Source of the DNA: Catenovulum adriaticum | Lineage (GTDB): Bacteria; Pseudomonadota; Gammaproteobacteria; Enterobacterales; Alteromonadaceae | Assembly: GCF_026725475.1 (NCBI RefSeq) | Contig: NZ_CP109966.1 | Location: forward strand, 496,001 to 560,000 | Reading direction: 5' to 3' | DNA: 64,000 nt | Shown here: piece after piece, positions 9,334 to 18,812 of the stretch | Numbering within the stretch: the stretch's first letter is position 1 | Layout: every line of letters begins with the position of its first letter | Program-made: the position numbers and the translations under genes | Notes under the pieces: generated by a model | Seen by the model: only the letters and a program-made list of their open reading frames with translations | What the model was told of the DNA's origin: nothing | Database searches by the model: none

Positions 9334-10830
9334 TTAATGACGACCAGCTGCGCCTTGAACCACTTGCCAACGTGGGTCAGGAACATGCGCTTGTTGCATA
9401 AATTTATCGATTTTAGCCACCAATTCTGGATGTTGACTAGCTATGTCGATTTGTTCTTTTGGATCTTGGTTCACGTTGTACAAACGTATTGTTCCAGTAA
9501 AAAATGGTGAGCGAATGGCTTTATAGTCCCCATGACGCACAGCTTGAATACCACCCATTTCATAAAACTCGAAATACACCATGTCGTGTTGTTGCTGATC
9601 ATCACTTCCAGTAAAAACGGGTAGCATAGAAACACTATCTAATGGCCGGTGGGCTGATGCATCAACCACATCAAGCGCTGTTGCCATTAAGTCACCGAAA
9701 TAACCAATGTGATCACTCACTTGACCTTGTGGAACTAAACCTGGGCCCCAAGCGATAAATGGCACACGAATACCACCATCTGTTAAAGCGCGTTTGGTTC
9801 CCGTAAATGGACCTGAAGAGTTGAAAAAATAAGGATCATTTCCACCTTCTTCATGAGGGCCATTGTCTGAAGTAAAAATAACGATTGTGTCGTCTGCTAA
9901 ACCTTGAGTTTTTAGTGTGTCCATAATTTGTCCAACTCCTTGGTCAATATGGCTCACCATAGCGGCGTAACCTTTGGCTGGCTCTGGCCAATCTAAATCT
10001 TTATAAATTCCGTAGCCAGGTACTTCCATGCCATGAGCCCAATCAAACTTTTCTGCTTCATTGTTAGCATGCGGTGAAGTTAAGCTTACGAATAAAAAGA
10101 ATGGGTTGTCTTTTTGTTGTTGAATAAAATCTATTGATTCTTGATAGAACAAATCACTCGAATAAGTTTTGCGATTTTCAGGTTTTGCCACCCCACCATG
10201 AAAACTCATGTAAGCGACTGGTCCTAGCTCGACTTTATTATCTAAAGCGACTTTTTCTTTGTTTCTCCATAAAAAATCTGGGTAATGATTATGTGCATGT
10301 ACCTGATTTAAATAACCAAAAAAATAGTCAAAGCCTTGATCATTAGGCAAGCCTGTGTTGCCGTCGTCTCCCAAACCCCATTTACCAATTAGTGCAGTTG
10401 AGTAACCTGCGTCTTGTAAAACTTCAGCTACAGTCACATCCTCTGGCGCAAGTGTCTGAATCGTTTTGTCTGCATTGCCACGCACGGGGGTGTGTCCCAT
10501 ATGCAAACCTGTCATTAAGACAGAACGAGATGGCGCACATACGGTTGTGCCTGCATACATATCAGTAAACCGTATGCCTTCAGCCGCCATTTGGTCGAGT
10601 CTTGGTGTCTTAATTTTCTGTTGGCCGTAGCTCCCCAAATCGCCGTAACCCATGTCATCAGCCATAATCCAAATAATATTTGGCTGGCGCTTTTGCTTTG
10701 TTTCTTTAACTGACAACTGTGTTTGTTGCTCTGTGGCGTTATTAGTTTGTGTAGCCGGTTGGCAGGCTGACAATGTCAGCCCTGCCAACGCACCCAACAC
10801 AAACTTTATATGTGTGTTGTTTCGCATCAT
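9334..10830 (-). CDS. Sulfatase, S1 family lipoprotein (arylsulfatase A-like)
   Basis: Probable membrane-anchored sulfatase of 498 residues. The lipobox LTLSAC gives Cys23 as the lipidation site. Metal ligands are in IIWIMADDMGYGD (Asp58, Asp59), and the modified Cys is Cys98 in VCAPSRSVLMTG, the canonical C-x-P-S-R signature. Further family segments are LIGKWGLGD, SLTSPHANNEAE and VIFTSDNGPHEEGG. It closely resembles the next gene upstream (10842-12398) and the sulfatase at 60557-61975. The stop is 23 bases before the symporter start and the start is 11 bases after the preceding sulfatase stop, so the three genes are probably cotranscribed. Met1 and Met2 are both possible starts. A formylglycine-generating enzyme must be encoded elsewhere. 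Confidence 0.92.
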   Translation of the reverse strand: MMRNNTHIKFVLGALAGLTLSACQPATQTNNATEQQTQLSVKETKQKRQPNIIWIMADDMGYGDLGSYGQQKIKTPRLDQMAAEGIRFTDMYAGTTVCAPSRSVLMTGLHMGHTPVRGNADKTIQTLAPEDVTVAEVLQDAGYSTALIGKWGLGDDGNTGLPNDQGFDYFFGYLNQVHAHNHYPDFLWRNKEKVALDNKVELGPVAYMSFHGGVAKPENRKTYSSDLFYQESIDFIQQQKDNPFFLFVSLTSPHANNEAEKFDWAHGMEVPGYGIYKDLDWPEPAKGYAAMVSHIDQGVGQIMDTLKTQGLADDTIVIFTSDNGPHEEGGNDPYFFNSSGPFTGTKRALTDGGIRVPFIAWGPGLVPQGQVSDHIGYFGDLMATALDVVDASAHRPLDSVSMLPVFTGSDDQQQHDMVYFEFYEMGGIQAVRHGDYKAIRSPFFTGTIRLYNVNQDPKEQIDIASQHPELVAKIDKFMQQAHVPDPRWQVVQGAAGRH

Positions 10831-10841
10831 CTTTCCATGCC

Positions 10842-12398
10842 TTATTTGAATATCGGGTTACGTTGTCTATCCGGGCTTTGATCGCTTTTACTAATCGGCC
10901 AATATGGATGTGGGAAATGGTTTTGCTCCATTATTTCTGCAAACTCTGCAACTAACTCTGGGTGTTGAGCTGCTAAATTTTTACTTTCACTTGGATCATT
11001 CTCCAAATCGTATAGCTCGATAGGCCCTGTCATTAGTGGTAAACGAATTGCCTTCCATTTTCCTTTACGCACAGCTTGCGAAGAACCATGCAAATGGAAC
11101 TCCCAATAAATATGGTCGTGTTGCACTGTTTGCTTTTTACCAGTTAATTCATTAGCGAAACTTAAAGAGTCTAACTGAGTATTATTTGGTACTGAGGTTT
11201 GCGCTAAATCAGCGAAAGTTGCCATAAAATCACCACTATAACCAATGTGGTCAGATATCTTCCCTTGAGGTACTAGACCTGGGCTCCAAGCTATTGTAGG
11301 CATGCGGATGCCACCTTCGTATAGATCACGTTTTATTCCACGCAGGTTACCGTTTGAGTCATGAAAATCTGGGTCGTTGCCTGCTTCTTGATGCGGACCA
11401 TTATCACCAGTAAATATCACTATCGTATTATCGGCTATCCCTTTTTCTTTCAGCTTAGCCATTACTTCACCTACCGAATGGTCGATGTGGCGCATCATAG
11501 CTGCATAACCTTTTGCACTTTCTGGCCAACTTTTATCTTTAAACTCACCATAACTAGGAATTTCTAAACCGTGTGCATAATCAACTTGATCTGCTTCATT
11601 ATTTGCATGTGGTGAAACCATCGAATAGTACAAGAAAAATGGTTTTTCTTGATTTGCGTTTCTATCGATAAAAGCAACCGCTTCGTCACGCAATAATGAG
11701 TCAACATACTCATAGCGGGCTTCCAGAGGCGTTACGTAACCTTCAAAAGCAAATTTATCGCAGTAATCACATTCTACTTTTTCAACTTTATTTTTAAGTG
11801 GTACTTGTTGATAATTGCGCCATAGAAAATCAGTAAAGTGATTATGCGCGTGCACATGATTTAAATAACCAAAAAAGTAATCAAAACCTTTACGGTTAGG
11901 GTGGCCAGTATCGTCAGCTTCTCCTAAACCCCATTTACCAACAACACCTGTAGCGTAACCAGCTTCCTTTAAAACCTCTGAAATTAGTTTTTCATCTGGG
12001 GTAAAAGTACCACCTTGGTAGCGCAATGAGCCATCTTGCTGTGGAATTGTCATATAATTTGCTTTTACCGGCGTTCGACCTGAGTGTTGACCAGTTAATA
12101 AAACACTCCGTGAGGGCGCGCATACAGCTGAGCCAGCATAAAACTGACTAAAATTGAGGCCTTCATTTGCCATTTTATCTAAGTTAGGCGTAGAGAAGTT
12201 TTTTTGTCCATTCACTCCAATATCTGCAAATCCAATATCGTCAGCAAGAATAAGTACGATATTAGGTTTCACTTCTGATTTTTGCGTAGTCGCTGCTACA
12301 CCTTCTCTTTCTTGACTGTCGTTAAAGTTTCCAGAACACGCAGTTAAACCAGTGCCTAGAGCGCTTGCTAAAACAATAGATTTTAAAAAGTTGCTCAC
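10842..12398 (-). CDS. Sulfatase, S1 family lipoprotein
   Basis: Sulfatase of 518 residues with lipobox GLTAC (Cys21), metal-binding ADDIGFAD, and formylglycine precursor Cys93 in VCAPSRSVLLTG. The segment VVGKWGLGEADDTG and the DNGPHQEAGNDPDFHDS loop parallel the downstream paralogue. The start is GTG 12398 with GGGAG nine bases upstream; an earlier ATG on the same strand is out of frame. As the first gene of its operon it is preceded by the AT-rich element at 12433-12450, which recurs upstream of araB. The two sulfatases in tandem probably remove sulfates at different positions of the same polymer; that division of labour is inference. Confidence 0.92.
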   Translation of the reverse strand: MSNFLKSIVLASALGTGLTACSGNFNDSQEREGVAATTQKSEVKPNIVLILADDIGFADIGVNGQKNFSTPNLDKMANEGLNFSQFYAGSAVCAPSRSVLLTGQHSGRTPVKANYMTIPQQDGSLRYQGGTFTPDEKLISEVLKEAGYATGVVGKWGLGEADDTGHPNRKGFDYFFGYLNHVHAHNHFTDFLWRNYQQVPLKNKVEKVECDYCDKFAFEGYVTPLEARYEYVDSLLRDEAVAFIDRNANQEKPFFLYYSMVSPHANNEADQVDYAHGLEIPSYGEFKDKSWPESAKGYAAMMRHIDHSVGEVMAKLKEKGIADNTIVIFTGDNGPHQEAGNDPDFHDSNGNLRGIKRDLYEGGIRMPTIAWSPGLVPQGKISDHIGYSGDFMATFADLAQTSVPNNTQLDSLSFANELTGKKQTVQHDHIYWEFHLHGSSQAVRKGKWKAIRLPLMTGPIELYDLENDPSESKNLAAQHPELVAEFAEIMEQNHFPHPYWPISKSDQSPDRQRNPIFK

Positions 12399-12432
12399 GT
12401 AAAGTTTCTCCCATTAAAAACATGGGTTAAAT

Positions 12433-12450
12433 TATATTACAATTAAACTT
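12433..12450 (-). promoter_or_regulatory. Candidate GntR/FadR-type operator (copy A)
   Basis: TATATTACAATTAAACTT lies about 35 bases upstream of the sulfatase start. It differs by one base in 18 from the element upstream of araB (24770-24787). The core TATATTACAA is a degenerate form of the TTGTNNNACAA pattern used by FCD-type GntR regulators. One such regulator gene is adjacent. Binding is inferred. Confidence 0.45.
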
Positions 12451-12578
12451 TGCAAAAAGAGTTGATAACAAATCAGATACAAATGAAGTTATCTTTGAGA
12501 CAAATAGTATGGTTAAGGCTATTTTTGGGACATTTGGCGGGAAAACTAGGCGAATCTTAAAGACTCGCCGTCATATGA

Positions 12579-13292
12579 CTACTGGTCAATTTTAGCTTCA
12601 ACAAACAATATAGCCTCATCAATTAACATATACATAATATTGCGAGCACGCTCAGCATTACCTGACTTAATAGCCTGATAAATTTTTTCATGCTCTTCAA
12701 CGACAGCAATTGGATCCGCTTTTACAGGTGAGGTAAATTGAATGCTGGCATGCAACGCAGTACTCGTAAATTCTTTCATATGAATATAAAAGCGGTTCTT
12801 GGTCGCTAATAATATACTAATATGAAACTCTATATCTGCCTCTAATTCAGCTTTCGGATCGCCACTTTCGGCTGCCGTACGCATTTTAGCAAGAGCCTGC
12901 TCTATTTTTGAAATTGCGCTAAAATCGCTTGTCTGAGCTGCTAATGCCGCCGCTTGAGGTTCAATGCCTTTGCGCATTTGTAAGTATTCACGAAGAACTT
13001 GTAGCGAAACTTCGCCTTTCAAAGACCAGCTTAAAACTTCTGAATCAAGTAAATTCCAATTAGATTTAGGTAAAATCCTTATTCCTTGCCTTTGTCTACT
13101 ACTAATAAGGCCTTTCGCTGATAACATTTTGACAGCTTCACGCACAGCTGTACGACTTACACCAAATTTTTCACATAAATCTGATTCTGAAGGTAAACCT
13201 GTTTCAGAGTTGTATTCACCACGTACGATTGCTTTACCTAATTCAGTAACCATTCGTTGCGATAAGCTATTATTCCGTTCTAGAATCGCCAT
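12579..13292 (-). CDS. GntR/FadR-family (FCD) transcriptional regulator
   Basis: Cytoplasmic DNA-binding protein of 237 residues. Residues about 10-75 form the GntR winged helix (LPSESDLCEKFGVSRTAVRE, then MLSAKGLISSRQRQGIRI). Residues about 95-230 form the all-helical FCD ligand-binding domain, with ADIEFHISIL and HEKIYQAIKSGNAERAR supplying the usual His/Asp metal or ligand contacts. Family members commonly respond to sugar acids or aldonates. Length matches the family. It sits between the sulfatase operon and the GH49-like gene, all on the minus strand, with 180 bases on the sulfatase side, so it probably has its own promoter. It is the best candidate to bind the repeated AT-rich sites in this window. 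The inducer is unknown; an arabinose-derived intermediate would fit. Confidence 0.88.
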   Translation of the reverse strand: MAILERNNSLSQRMVTELGKAIVRGEYNSETGLPSESDLCEKFGVSRTAVREAVKMLSAKGLISSRQRQGIRILPKSNWNLLDSEVLSWSLKGEVSLQVLREYLQMRKGIEPQAAALAAQTSDFSAISKIEQALAKMRTAAESGDPKAELEADIEFHISILLATKNRFYIHMKEFTSTALHASIQFTSPVKADPIAVVEEHEKIYQAIKSGNAERARNIMYMLIDEAILFVEAKIDQ

Positions 13293-13646
13293 TTGTCTTA
13301 ATATCTCATATTATTAGCAGTGGATTTAGCTATTATAATACCAGCTGATATTGCTCTTGCCTACTTTTAAGACAAGATGAATAATTTAACCTCAACTCGG
13401 TTTAGTGAATGTATTCCAAACAGCCTTTCTTCAAGGAGGCTGTGTTAAATAATTCAAATAGTTAGAATGCACCTTAACCTGCTTTGAGGTTAATTTACAA
13501 AGAAAATACGTTACATCATTTAAATATTCACTAATCATAGAGCACATCAGTTAGCCTGCTTCACTCTGCAGATGATGAGGATAATTGAATCGTAATTTAG
13601 AGAAAACAGAACATATTAGGAGAAAACTTAAATCTAACAAAGAATT

Positions 13647-13680
13647 ATTTAGGGGGACTGGAAGATAGCCCCCCCTAAAT
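13647..13680 (-). terminator. Terminator-like hairpin after the GH49-like gene
   Basis: The stem ATTTAGGGGG (13647-13656) pairs with CCCCCTAAAT (13671-13680) around a 14-base loop, just beyond the stop at 13691. The tail on the minus strand is AT-rich but lacks a clean T run. The remaining bases between here and the regulator start (13293-13646) contain no gene that I can see and probably hold the regulator promoter. Confidence 0.55.
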
Positions 13681-13690
13681 GTAATTTCGC

Positions 13691-14899
13691 TTATTGAGGC
13701 TTACAATTTTCACAGCCAGTAACGGTTTGCATGTTGGTAGAAGTTGACTGATTACCAGGCCAAACTAGCGTGCCTGCACCGCATTCAATAACCGGTGCGA
13801 ATAAACGCAACTGCGAATTATTGGCATTTATAAGAGTGATTTTTGATTGAGGATGTTTTAAATAAACCAAAGGGATAGGCTGATTTGTCATACATTTATT
13901 TAAAATACTATTGTTTTTATATTCAGCCGTCATCCCCGCAATTCTCACTGTCGCGTCAACTTTACCACCTGAATTAGCAAATAAAGGTAAATTGTAGCGT
14001 TTTTGTGGCGATTTGGACGGACTTTCAATTACTTTTACATTTTTAAGTAGATGATTAGTCGCTGGTTTATTCCCCCAACCGAATTGAAATGGCGCACCAT
14101 TGGGGTTATGTACTATAGTGACATTTTCTACGATCATGCCATCTCTATACAACTTAATTGAGTCGTCCCAGGTATCAATGTAAGTATTTTTTATCACAGT
14201 ACCGGGCCCGCCACCAATACCATCAGAGTTACTTTGAGTATCCGGATATTCACGGGTGTTTAAGATATTCACCCCATCAATATGAAATGTATGACGAATT
14301 GACGTGATAGCGTAAGTTCGTGGGTTTTCAACCGTTAAATTTTTCACGTAAAAAGTTGCATTTTGGGGTGCGGTTGGCACAACACTAATCGCGCCATATT
14401 GCCATTTTTCGCAGTCATGTACTATATCATCACCTGCAACTTTTGCAGGTTGACCATTACGTGAACAACGAGTCCCTTCATCTTCTTTTTTATTTTCACC
14501 GCGTGCCCATGCTTTAGTTGGAGTGCCATAAATAATACTGTTAAATCGACTTTTCCCTTCTATATTTTGTTCGCATGTCATTCGTAAATGCCCCGTCACA
14601 GTGACGTTTTCATCTATAAGCACCGTTTTAATATCGCAAGGAATATCCCAATAGAACTCGTCTTTCAGTTTGTCCATTTGCGTAAATGTCCAATTATTTC
14701 GGCCATCAGGTACAAACTGAACCGATTCAGTTATCGTCAAAGTTTTGCTTTTCGCATGCCATTGCGTATTGGTTGAATTAAGTGCAGGATGTAATTCAAG
14801 TTGTGCGAATCCATCGTTGTTATTGTTGCTTGCACAAGCCGCGGTTATACTAAATACCGAAATAACCGCTGTAGTTACAAAAATTTTGCCAATATTCAT
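13691..14899 (-). CDS. GH49-like right-handed beta-helix glycoside hydrolase
   Basis: Exported protein of 402 residues; the signal ends at SITAACA and could be a lipoprotein site (Cys22) or a Sec site. Beta-helix coils carry SNSDGIGGGPG and then TWDDSIKLYRDG and NGAPFQFGWG. This order and wording match GH49 (dextranase/isopullulanase). The three Asp residues D226, D245 and D246 have the same 19- and 20-residue spacing as the GH49 catalytic Asp trio recalled from Penicillium dextranase (376, 395, 396). At about 400 residues it is shorter than typical GH49 enzymes, so the N-terminal beta-sandwich may be reduced or the protein may belong to a sister family. No dextran-related gene is nearby, so a novel substrate is likely. 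It stands alone between terminator-like structures. Confidence 0.72.
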   Translation of the reverse strand: MNIGKIFVTTAVISVFSITAACASNNNNDGFAQLELHPALNSTNTQWHAKSKTLTITESVQFVPDGRNNWTFTQMDKLKDEFYWDIPCDIKTVLIDENVTVTGHLRMTCEQNIEGKSRFNSIIYGTPTKAWARGENKKEDEGTRCSRNGQPAKVAGDDIVHDCEKWQYGAISVVPTAPQNATFYVKNLTVENPRTYAITSIRHTFHIDGVNILNTREYPDTQSNSDGIGGGPGTVIKNTYIDTWDDSIKLYRDGMIVENVTIVHNPNGAPFQFGWGNKPATNHLLKNVKVIESPSKSPQKRYNLPLFANSGGKVDATVRIAGMTAEYKNNSILNKCMTNQPIPLVYLKHPQSKITLINANNSQLRLFAPVIECGAGTLVWPGNQSTSTNMQTVTGCENCKPQ

Positions 14900-14973
14900 T
14901 TCACATTCTCACTGCATAATTATGTTTATTTATATTATATTTTGTTGAATAAAGTACATTGACTCATTCATTG

Positions 14974-17562
14974 TTAATTTGTAGCAACAGGACTACCGAT
15001 TAAATTAAGTTCAGTTATCGCCCAATTATGTTCTGACGAACCATTGGTTAAAACAAACCGAATATAACGCGCCGGCTCGCCTAACGTTTGTATTTGATGT
15101 CTATCTGCAAATTCGATTTGTTGATGCACTGTTTTCCATTCTTGTCCATCAAGCGAGAACTCTAAGTTGAATGAACGAGCACATAAACGTGAAGCATCAC
15201 GGCAATCCATATCAACTTGGCTGATGTAATATGCTCCAGGTAACTCAATTTGAAACCACATATCCACGGCTTGTTTATGCGCGCTATCCCACCTATTCCA
15301 AGTTAACTTACCATCTATAAGCGCCTCAAAGTTTTCAGGGTTATGGCTTGCGCTAAACTTCCATTGATTTCTGTCAGTTAACTTATTTGCAAATAAATGA
15401 TTCAGCTCAGGCAAAGTCCAAGGTGTAGTGCGGCTTTCAATTTTTCGTAATTGGGCGATTTGTTCTGGTTTTACAGCTGAAGCATTATTACCAAAACTAT
15501 TACGTATATAAGTTAATGAATCAGCTATCCATTCATCTCCATTTAAACCAATCGATGCCATCATGCCACCTAAATAGCTTTTGCTTTCAATTGGCCCAGT
15601 CAAACCTTGCAAAACAATGCGACCTAAAATAGCAAGGTCGCCATTCACTCTTGCGTTATTAACAAACGACGGGGCAATTAAGCCATCGCCTACTACTGTT
15701 CCAGTACCATCGTCACCATGGCATGACGCACACATTGAATTGAAATTTTGTTTACCACGTGCCATAGATTCAGCAAAATCTTTATTTTCGTTAGCCATTT
15801 CAGCTTGCGCCTGCTCCTCAGCGATTAGATAACGCATCGCTTTATTAATCGCTGCAACCGATTTAGATTTCGCGAATTTTTTCTCAACTAAAGTTTTAAT
15901 TTTCTCACGCGTTTCATCGGCCACGTTCACATAATAAACAGATAAAAGAATTTGCTGGGCTAGCTCAATATCAGCTTGTTTAATGAGCTTTTGCCAAACA
16001 TCAACTATCCCCGTGTCGCCTCGTTCAACTAATTGTTCGGATATACGCACAGCTGCCGTATTGACATAGGAATGTGGATCGTTAAATGCATTCAATAATA
16101 AATTTTTGTCGATAACACCTAAACCTTCCAATGTCCATAAGGCATGTAATCTTGCGAGGGGGCTGGTATGTTGTGACGCCATTGATTTTAGTTTCGGTAC
16201 GACTGACTTATCTTGGCGTAATACTAATTGTTTCTGTGCATTTAAGCGCCACCACTGGTTGGCATGGGCTAAGTGGCTTACTAAAGTTTGACTAGATTCG
16301 TCAAACATGTTTGGTTGCGAGTCTCGGGTTACACCCGATTTAGTAACTCGATAAATTCGACCGCCACCAATAACTTTATCCAGACCATATTTATCGATCA
16401 CCTCGCGTAAATAAGAACCTTTTTTTGTCCAGTTTCCTTCTTGTATAATCCCGCGGTACATATCAACGATGTATAAAGTGCCATCAGGGCCGGTTTCGCT
16501 CCACACGGGACGAAATGACGAATCGGTTGATGCGATAAATTCTTTTTGCGCTTGCTGGTAAGGATGCGAGATAACCGAATGACCATCTTCTCTATTTATA
16601 ATTGCTCGCCTAACCAAATTACCCACCGGCTCTGGTACAAAATAATTACCATATAACTCTGGTAATTTGTCACCTAAATAAACACTGGGTCCGGCAACAC
16701 CAGTAAAATGGTTTAGTGATCCATTTTCACGTACTCTAGGTAATCCACTTTGAACGTCTGGGATGTATTCAATTGGAAAAACCTCGGTAAAGCCTTCCGC
16801 TAATTCACCTTTAATTGGCACAGCGCCATATACAATTGGAAATTGAAAACTAAAACCAGGCTTTTCGGCACCTGCTTTGGTAAAATAATGCCGCCCGACT
16901 TCGTCTTGACCTAAACCCCATTGACCGCCGCCGTATCTAAGGTCTTGAGTGATAATTTTACCATCAACAAACTTGTAGCGTCTGTTGGTATAAGTTACAT
17001 ACAACCAATTGTCTATACCCCAAATCAATCCACTTGGTTGATGCTCTAAATTGCCACCACGTCTACCGCCTTCAAAAATTGTTTTACGTGTATCAGAAAC
17101 ACCATCACCGTTAGTATCTTCAATTAACAGTAAGTCTAATGTATTGGTTTCTCTTACAATAATCTGGCCATCAGCTAAAGGCAAAATCATACGTGGTAAT
17201 AATAAATTATCTGCAAATATTGTCGCTGAATCCATAACACCGTCATTGTTGGTGTCTTCCAAACGCTTAATTCGGCTGGTTGCTTTCAACTGACCACTGC
17301 CATCAGCATCTTGCATGTAGGTGAGCATTTCTGCCACATACATACGCCCGTTTGCATCAAAGCTTAATAAAACAGGCTCTTCTACCATTGGCTCGTGTGC
17401 AACAAGTTCCATTTTAAAACCATCTTGCACAACCATAGTTGCTAACGACTGTTCGGGTGATAACGCGATAACCTGTTCATTTGCATTTACTGTGATAGAA
17501 CTAAAATACAAAATTAAACTCGTGAAAAACTTTGCAATACTAAAATTTTTTTTGTTAAACAT
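14974..17562 (-). CDS. Periplasmic dehydrogenase-like beta-propeller with HEAT, cytochrome c and F5/8-type C domains
   Basis: Protein of 862 residues with signal peptide to about VNA (residue 27). Residues about 35-420 resemble the membrane-bound dehydrogenase propeller domain common in Planctomycetes (ANGRMYVAEMLTYMQDADG, then TSGLIWGIDNWLYV and DGTLYIVDMYRGIIQEG). Residues about 430-590 are HEAT-like helical repeats. A class I cytochrome c motif C-A-S-C-H sits at residues 611-615 with a later Met (GGMMAS) as possible axial ligand. The last 130 residues resemble an F5/8 type C (CBM32-like) sugar-binding domain (ARYIRFVLTNGSSEHNWAI). It could pass electrons from sugar oxidation to the respiratory chain; that role is inferred. 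It is divergently oriented from the ThuA-like gene, 244 bases apart. Confidence 0.82.
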   Translation of the reverse strand: MFNKKNFSIAKFFTSLILYFSSITVNANEQVIALSPEQSLATMVVQDGFKMELVAHEPMVEEPVLLSFDANGRMYVAEMLTYMQDADGSGQLKATSRIKRLEDTNNDGVMDSATIFADNLLLPRMILPLADGQIIVRETNTLDLLLIEDTNGDGVSDTRKTIFEGGRRGGNLEHQPSGLIWGIDNWLYVTYTNRRYKFVDGKIITQDLRYGGGQWGLGQDEVGRHYFTKAGAEKPGFSFQFPIVYGAVPIKGELAEGFTEVFPIEYIPDVQSGLPRVRENGSLNHFTGVAGPSVYLGDKLPELYGNYFVPEPVGNLVRRAIINREDGHSVISHPYQQAQKEFIASTDSSFRPVWSETGPDGTLYIVDMYRGIIQEGNWTKKGSYLREVIDKYGLDKVIGGGRIYRVTKSGVTRDSQPNMFDESSQTLVSHLAHANQWWRLNAQKQLVLRQDKSVVPKLKSMASQHTSPLARLHALWTLEGLGVIDKNLLLNAFNDPHSYVNTAAVRISEQLVERGDTGIVDVWQKLIKQADIELAQQILLSVYYVNVADETREKIKTLVEKKFAKSKSVAAINKAMRYLIAEEQAQAEMANENKDFAESMARGKQNFNSMCASCHGDDGTGTVVGDGLIAPSFVNNARVNGDLAILGRIVLQGLTGPIESKSYLGGMMASIGLNGDEWIADSLTYIRNSFGNNASAVKPEQIAQLRKIESRTTPWTLPELNHLFANKLTDRNQWKFSASHNPENFEALIDGKLTWNRWDSAHKQAVDMWFQIELPGAYYISQVDMDCRDASRLCARSFNLEFSLDGQEWKTVHQQIEFADRHQIQTLGEPARYIRFVLTNGSSEHNWAITELNLIGSPVATN

Positions 17563-17806
17563 TAAATAAAACCACGCTATGAATTCTTATTCTGACAAGC
17601 GTTCACTTTAAATAATTAGATGCCGATTTATTACGTCTTTTCGTATCAATAATCAGTACATATGTACTTAAAAAACCACTGTGAATAATTCAGACTGGCA
17701 ATTTTGCCCAATGTTTAGTTAATTTGTTTTTTACGACTTCTAGTTATCACATTGCTAATAAAAAAGTGTAATAATATATTATATTTGTAACCATAATGAG
17801 TGAAGT

Positions 17807-18769
17807 ATGAAAATTAAGATAAAAATAATATTAATCAGCTTATGTTTAAGCTTAAGTGCTTGTTCAAGTTCCGCCATAAACCCAGTGTCAGTGAATCAGA
17901 AACAATTGAAGGCATTGATAGTGGATGGTCAAAACAATCATATAGATTGGCCAAAAACTACAGGAATAATGAAGAACTACCTCGAACAAACAGGTTTGTT
18001 TGAAGTAGATATTTACCGAAGTAAATACACCTGGAAGGCAAACGTTGCAGGTAAACAATTTGCTTTAAACGATGGAAAAAAGTATCAAGATTTACCCGAG
18101 CCAAAAACCGATCCTGAATTTTCTCCCAATTTTACTGAATACGACGTTGTGATTTCCAACTTTGGTTGGAAAGCTGCAGATTGGTCAATTTCAACACAAC
18201 AAGCTTTAGTGAGTTACATGAAAAACGGCGGTGGTTTGGTGGTCGTTCACGCGGCAAATAATTCTTTTCCGCAATGGCTTGAATATAACAAAATGACGGC
18301 TTTAGGCGGTTGGGGCGGCCGCAGCGAAAAAGATGGACCTTATGTTTACTTTAATAAACAAGGCAAATTAATCAGAGATCGTAAAAAAGGGGGGGCTGGA
18401 AGTCATGGTCCAAGACATCGTTTTACAATAAAACACCGGGATTTAACACATCCAATTACTCAAGGTTTACCGGAACAATGGCTACATACGGAGGATGAGC
18501 TATATGCAAAACTAAGAGGGCCAGCGGAAAATATGCAAGTTTTAGCGAGTGCATTTTCAGCTAGAGATAAAAAAGGAACAGACAGACACGAACCCGTTTT
18601 AATGGTGATTAATTACGCTAAAGGCCGAGTATTTCATACAACCTTGGGGCACGATGTTCAAGCGATGTCAGGTAAAGGTTTTAAAACAACATTTACACGT
18701 GGCTCTGAGTGGGCTGCTACGGGCCAAGTGACACAATCCCCGCCTGAAAGTTTAATTGAAAAGCCGTAA
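17807..18769 (+). CDS. ThuA-like domain lipoprotein
   Basis: Exported protein of 320 residues with lipobox LSLSAC (Cys19). The body matches the ThuA-like (glutamine-amidotransferase-like) fold: LKALIVDGQNNHIDWPKTTG at the start, YDVVISNFGWKAADWS, and GGGLVVVHAANNSFPQW in the nucleophile-elbow region. RHRFTIKHRDLTHPITQGLP, TEDELYAKLRGP and GRVFHTTLGHDVQAM complete the family pattern. Related proteins co-occur with DUF1080 proteins and cytochrome-linked dehydrogenases, and rhizobial ThuA is linked to 3-keto-trehalose chemistry. It is divergent from the dehydrogenase-like gene, and the pair may share a regulatory region. The exact reaction is not known. Confidence 0.85.
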   Translation: MKIKIKIILISLCLSLSACSSSAINPVSVNQKQLKALIVDGQNNHIDWPKTTGIMKNYLEQTGLFEVDIYRSKYTWKANVAGKQFALNDGKKYQDLPEPKTDPEFSPNFTEYDVVISNFGWKAADWSISTQQALVSYMKNGGGLVVVHAANNSFPQWLEYNKMTALGGWGGRSEKDGPYVYFNKQGKLIRDRKKGGAGSHGPRHRFTIKHRDLTHPITQGLPEQWLHTEDELYAKLRGPAENMQVLASAFSARDKKGTDRHEPVLMVINYAKGRVFHTTLGHDVQAMSGKGFKTTFTRGSEWAATGQVTQSPPESLIEKP

Positions 18770-18812
18770 GACTCTGACAAAGCACCGTATAACGGCTGTC
18801 CTATTTGATTCG

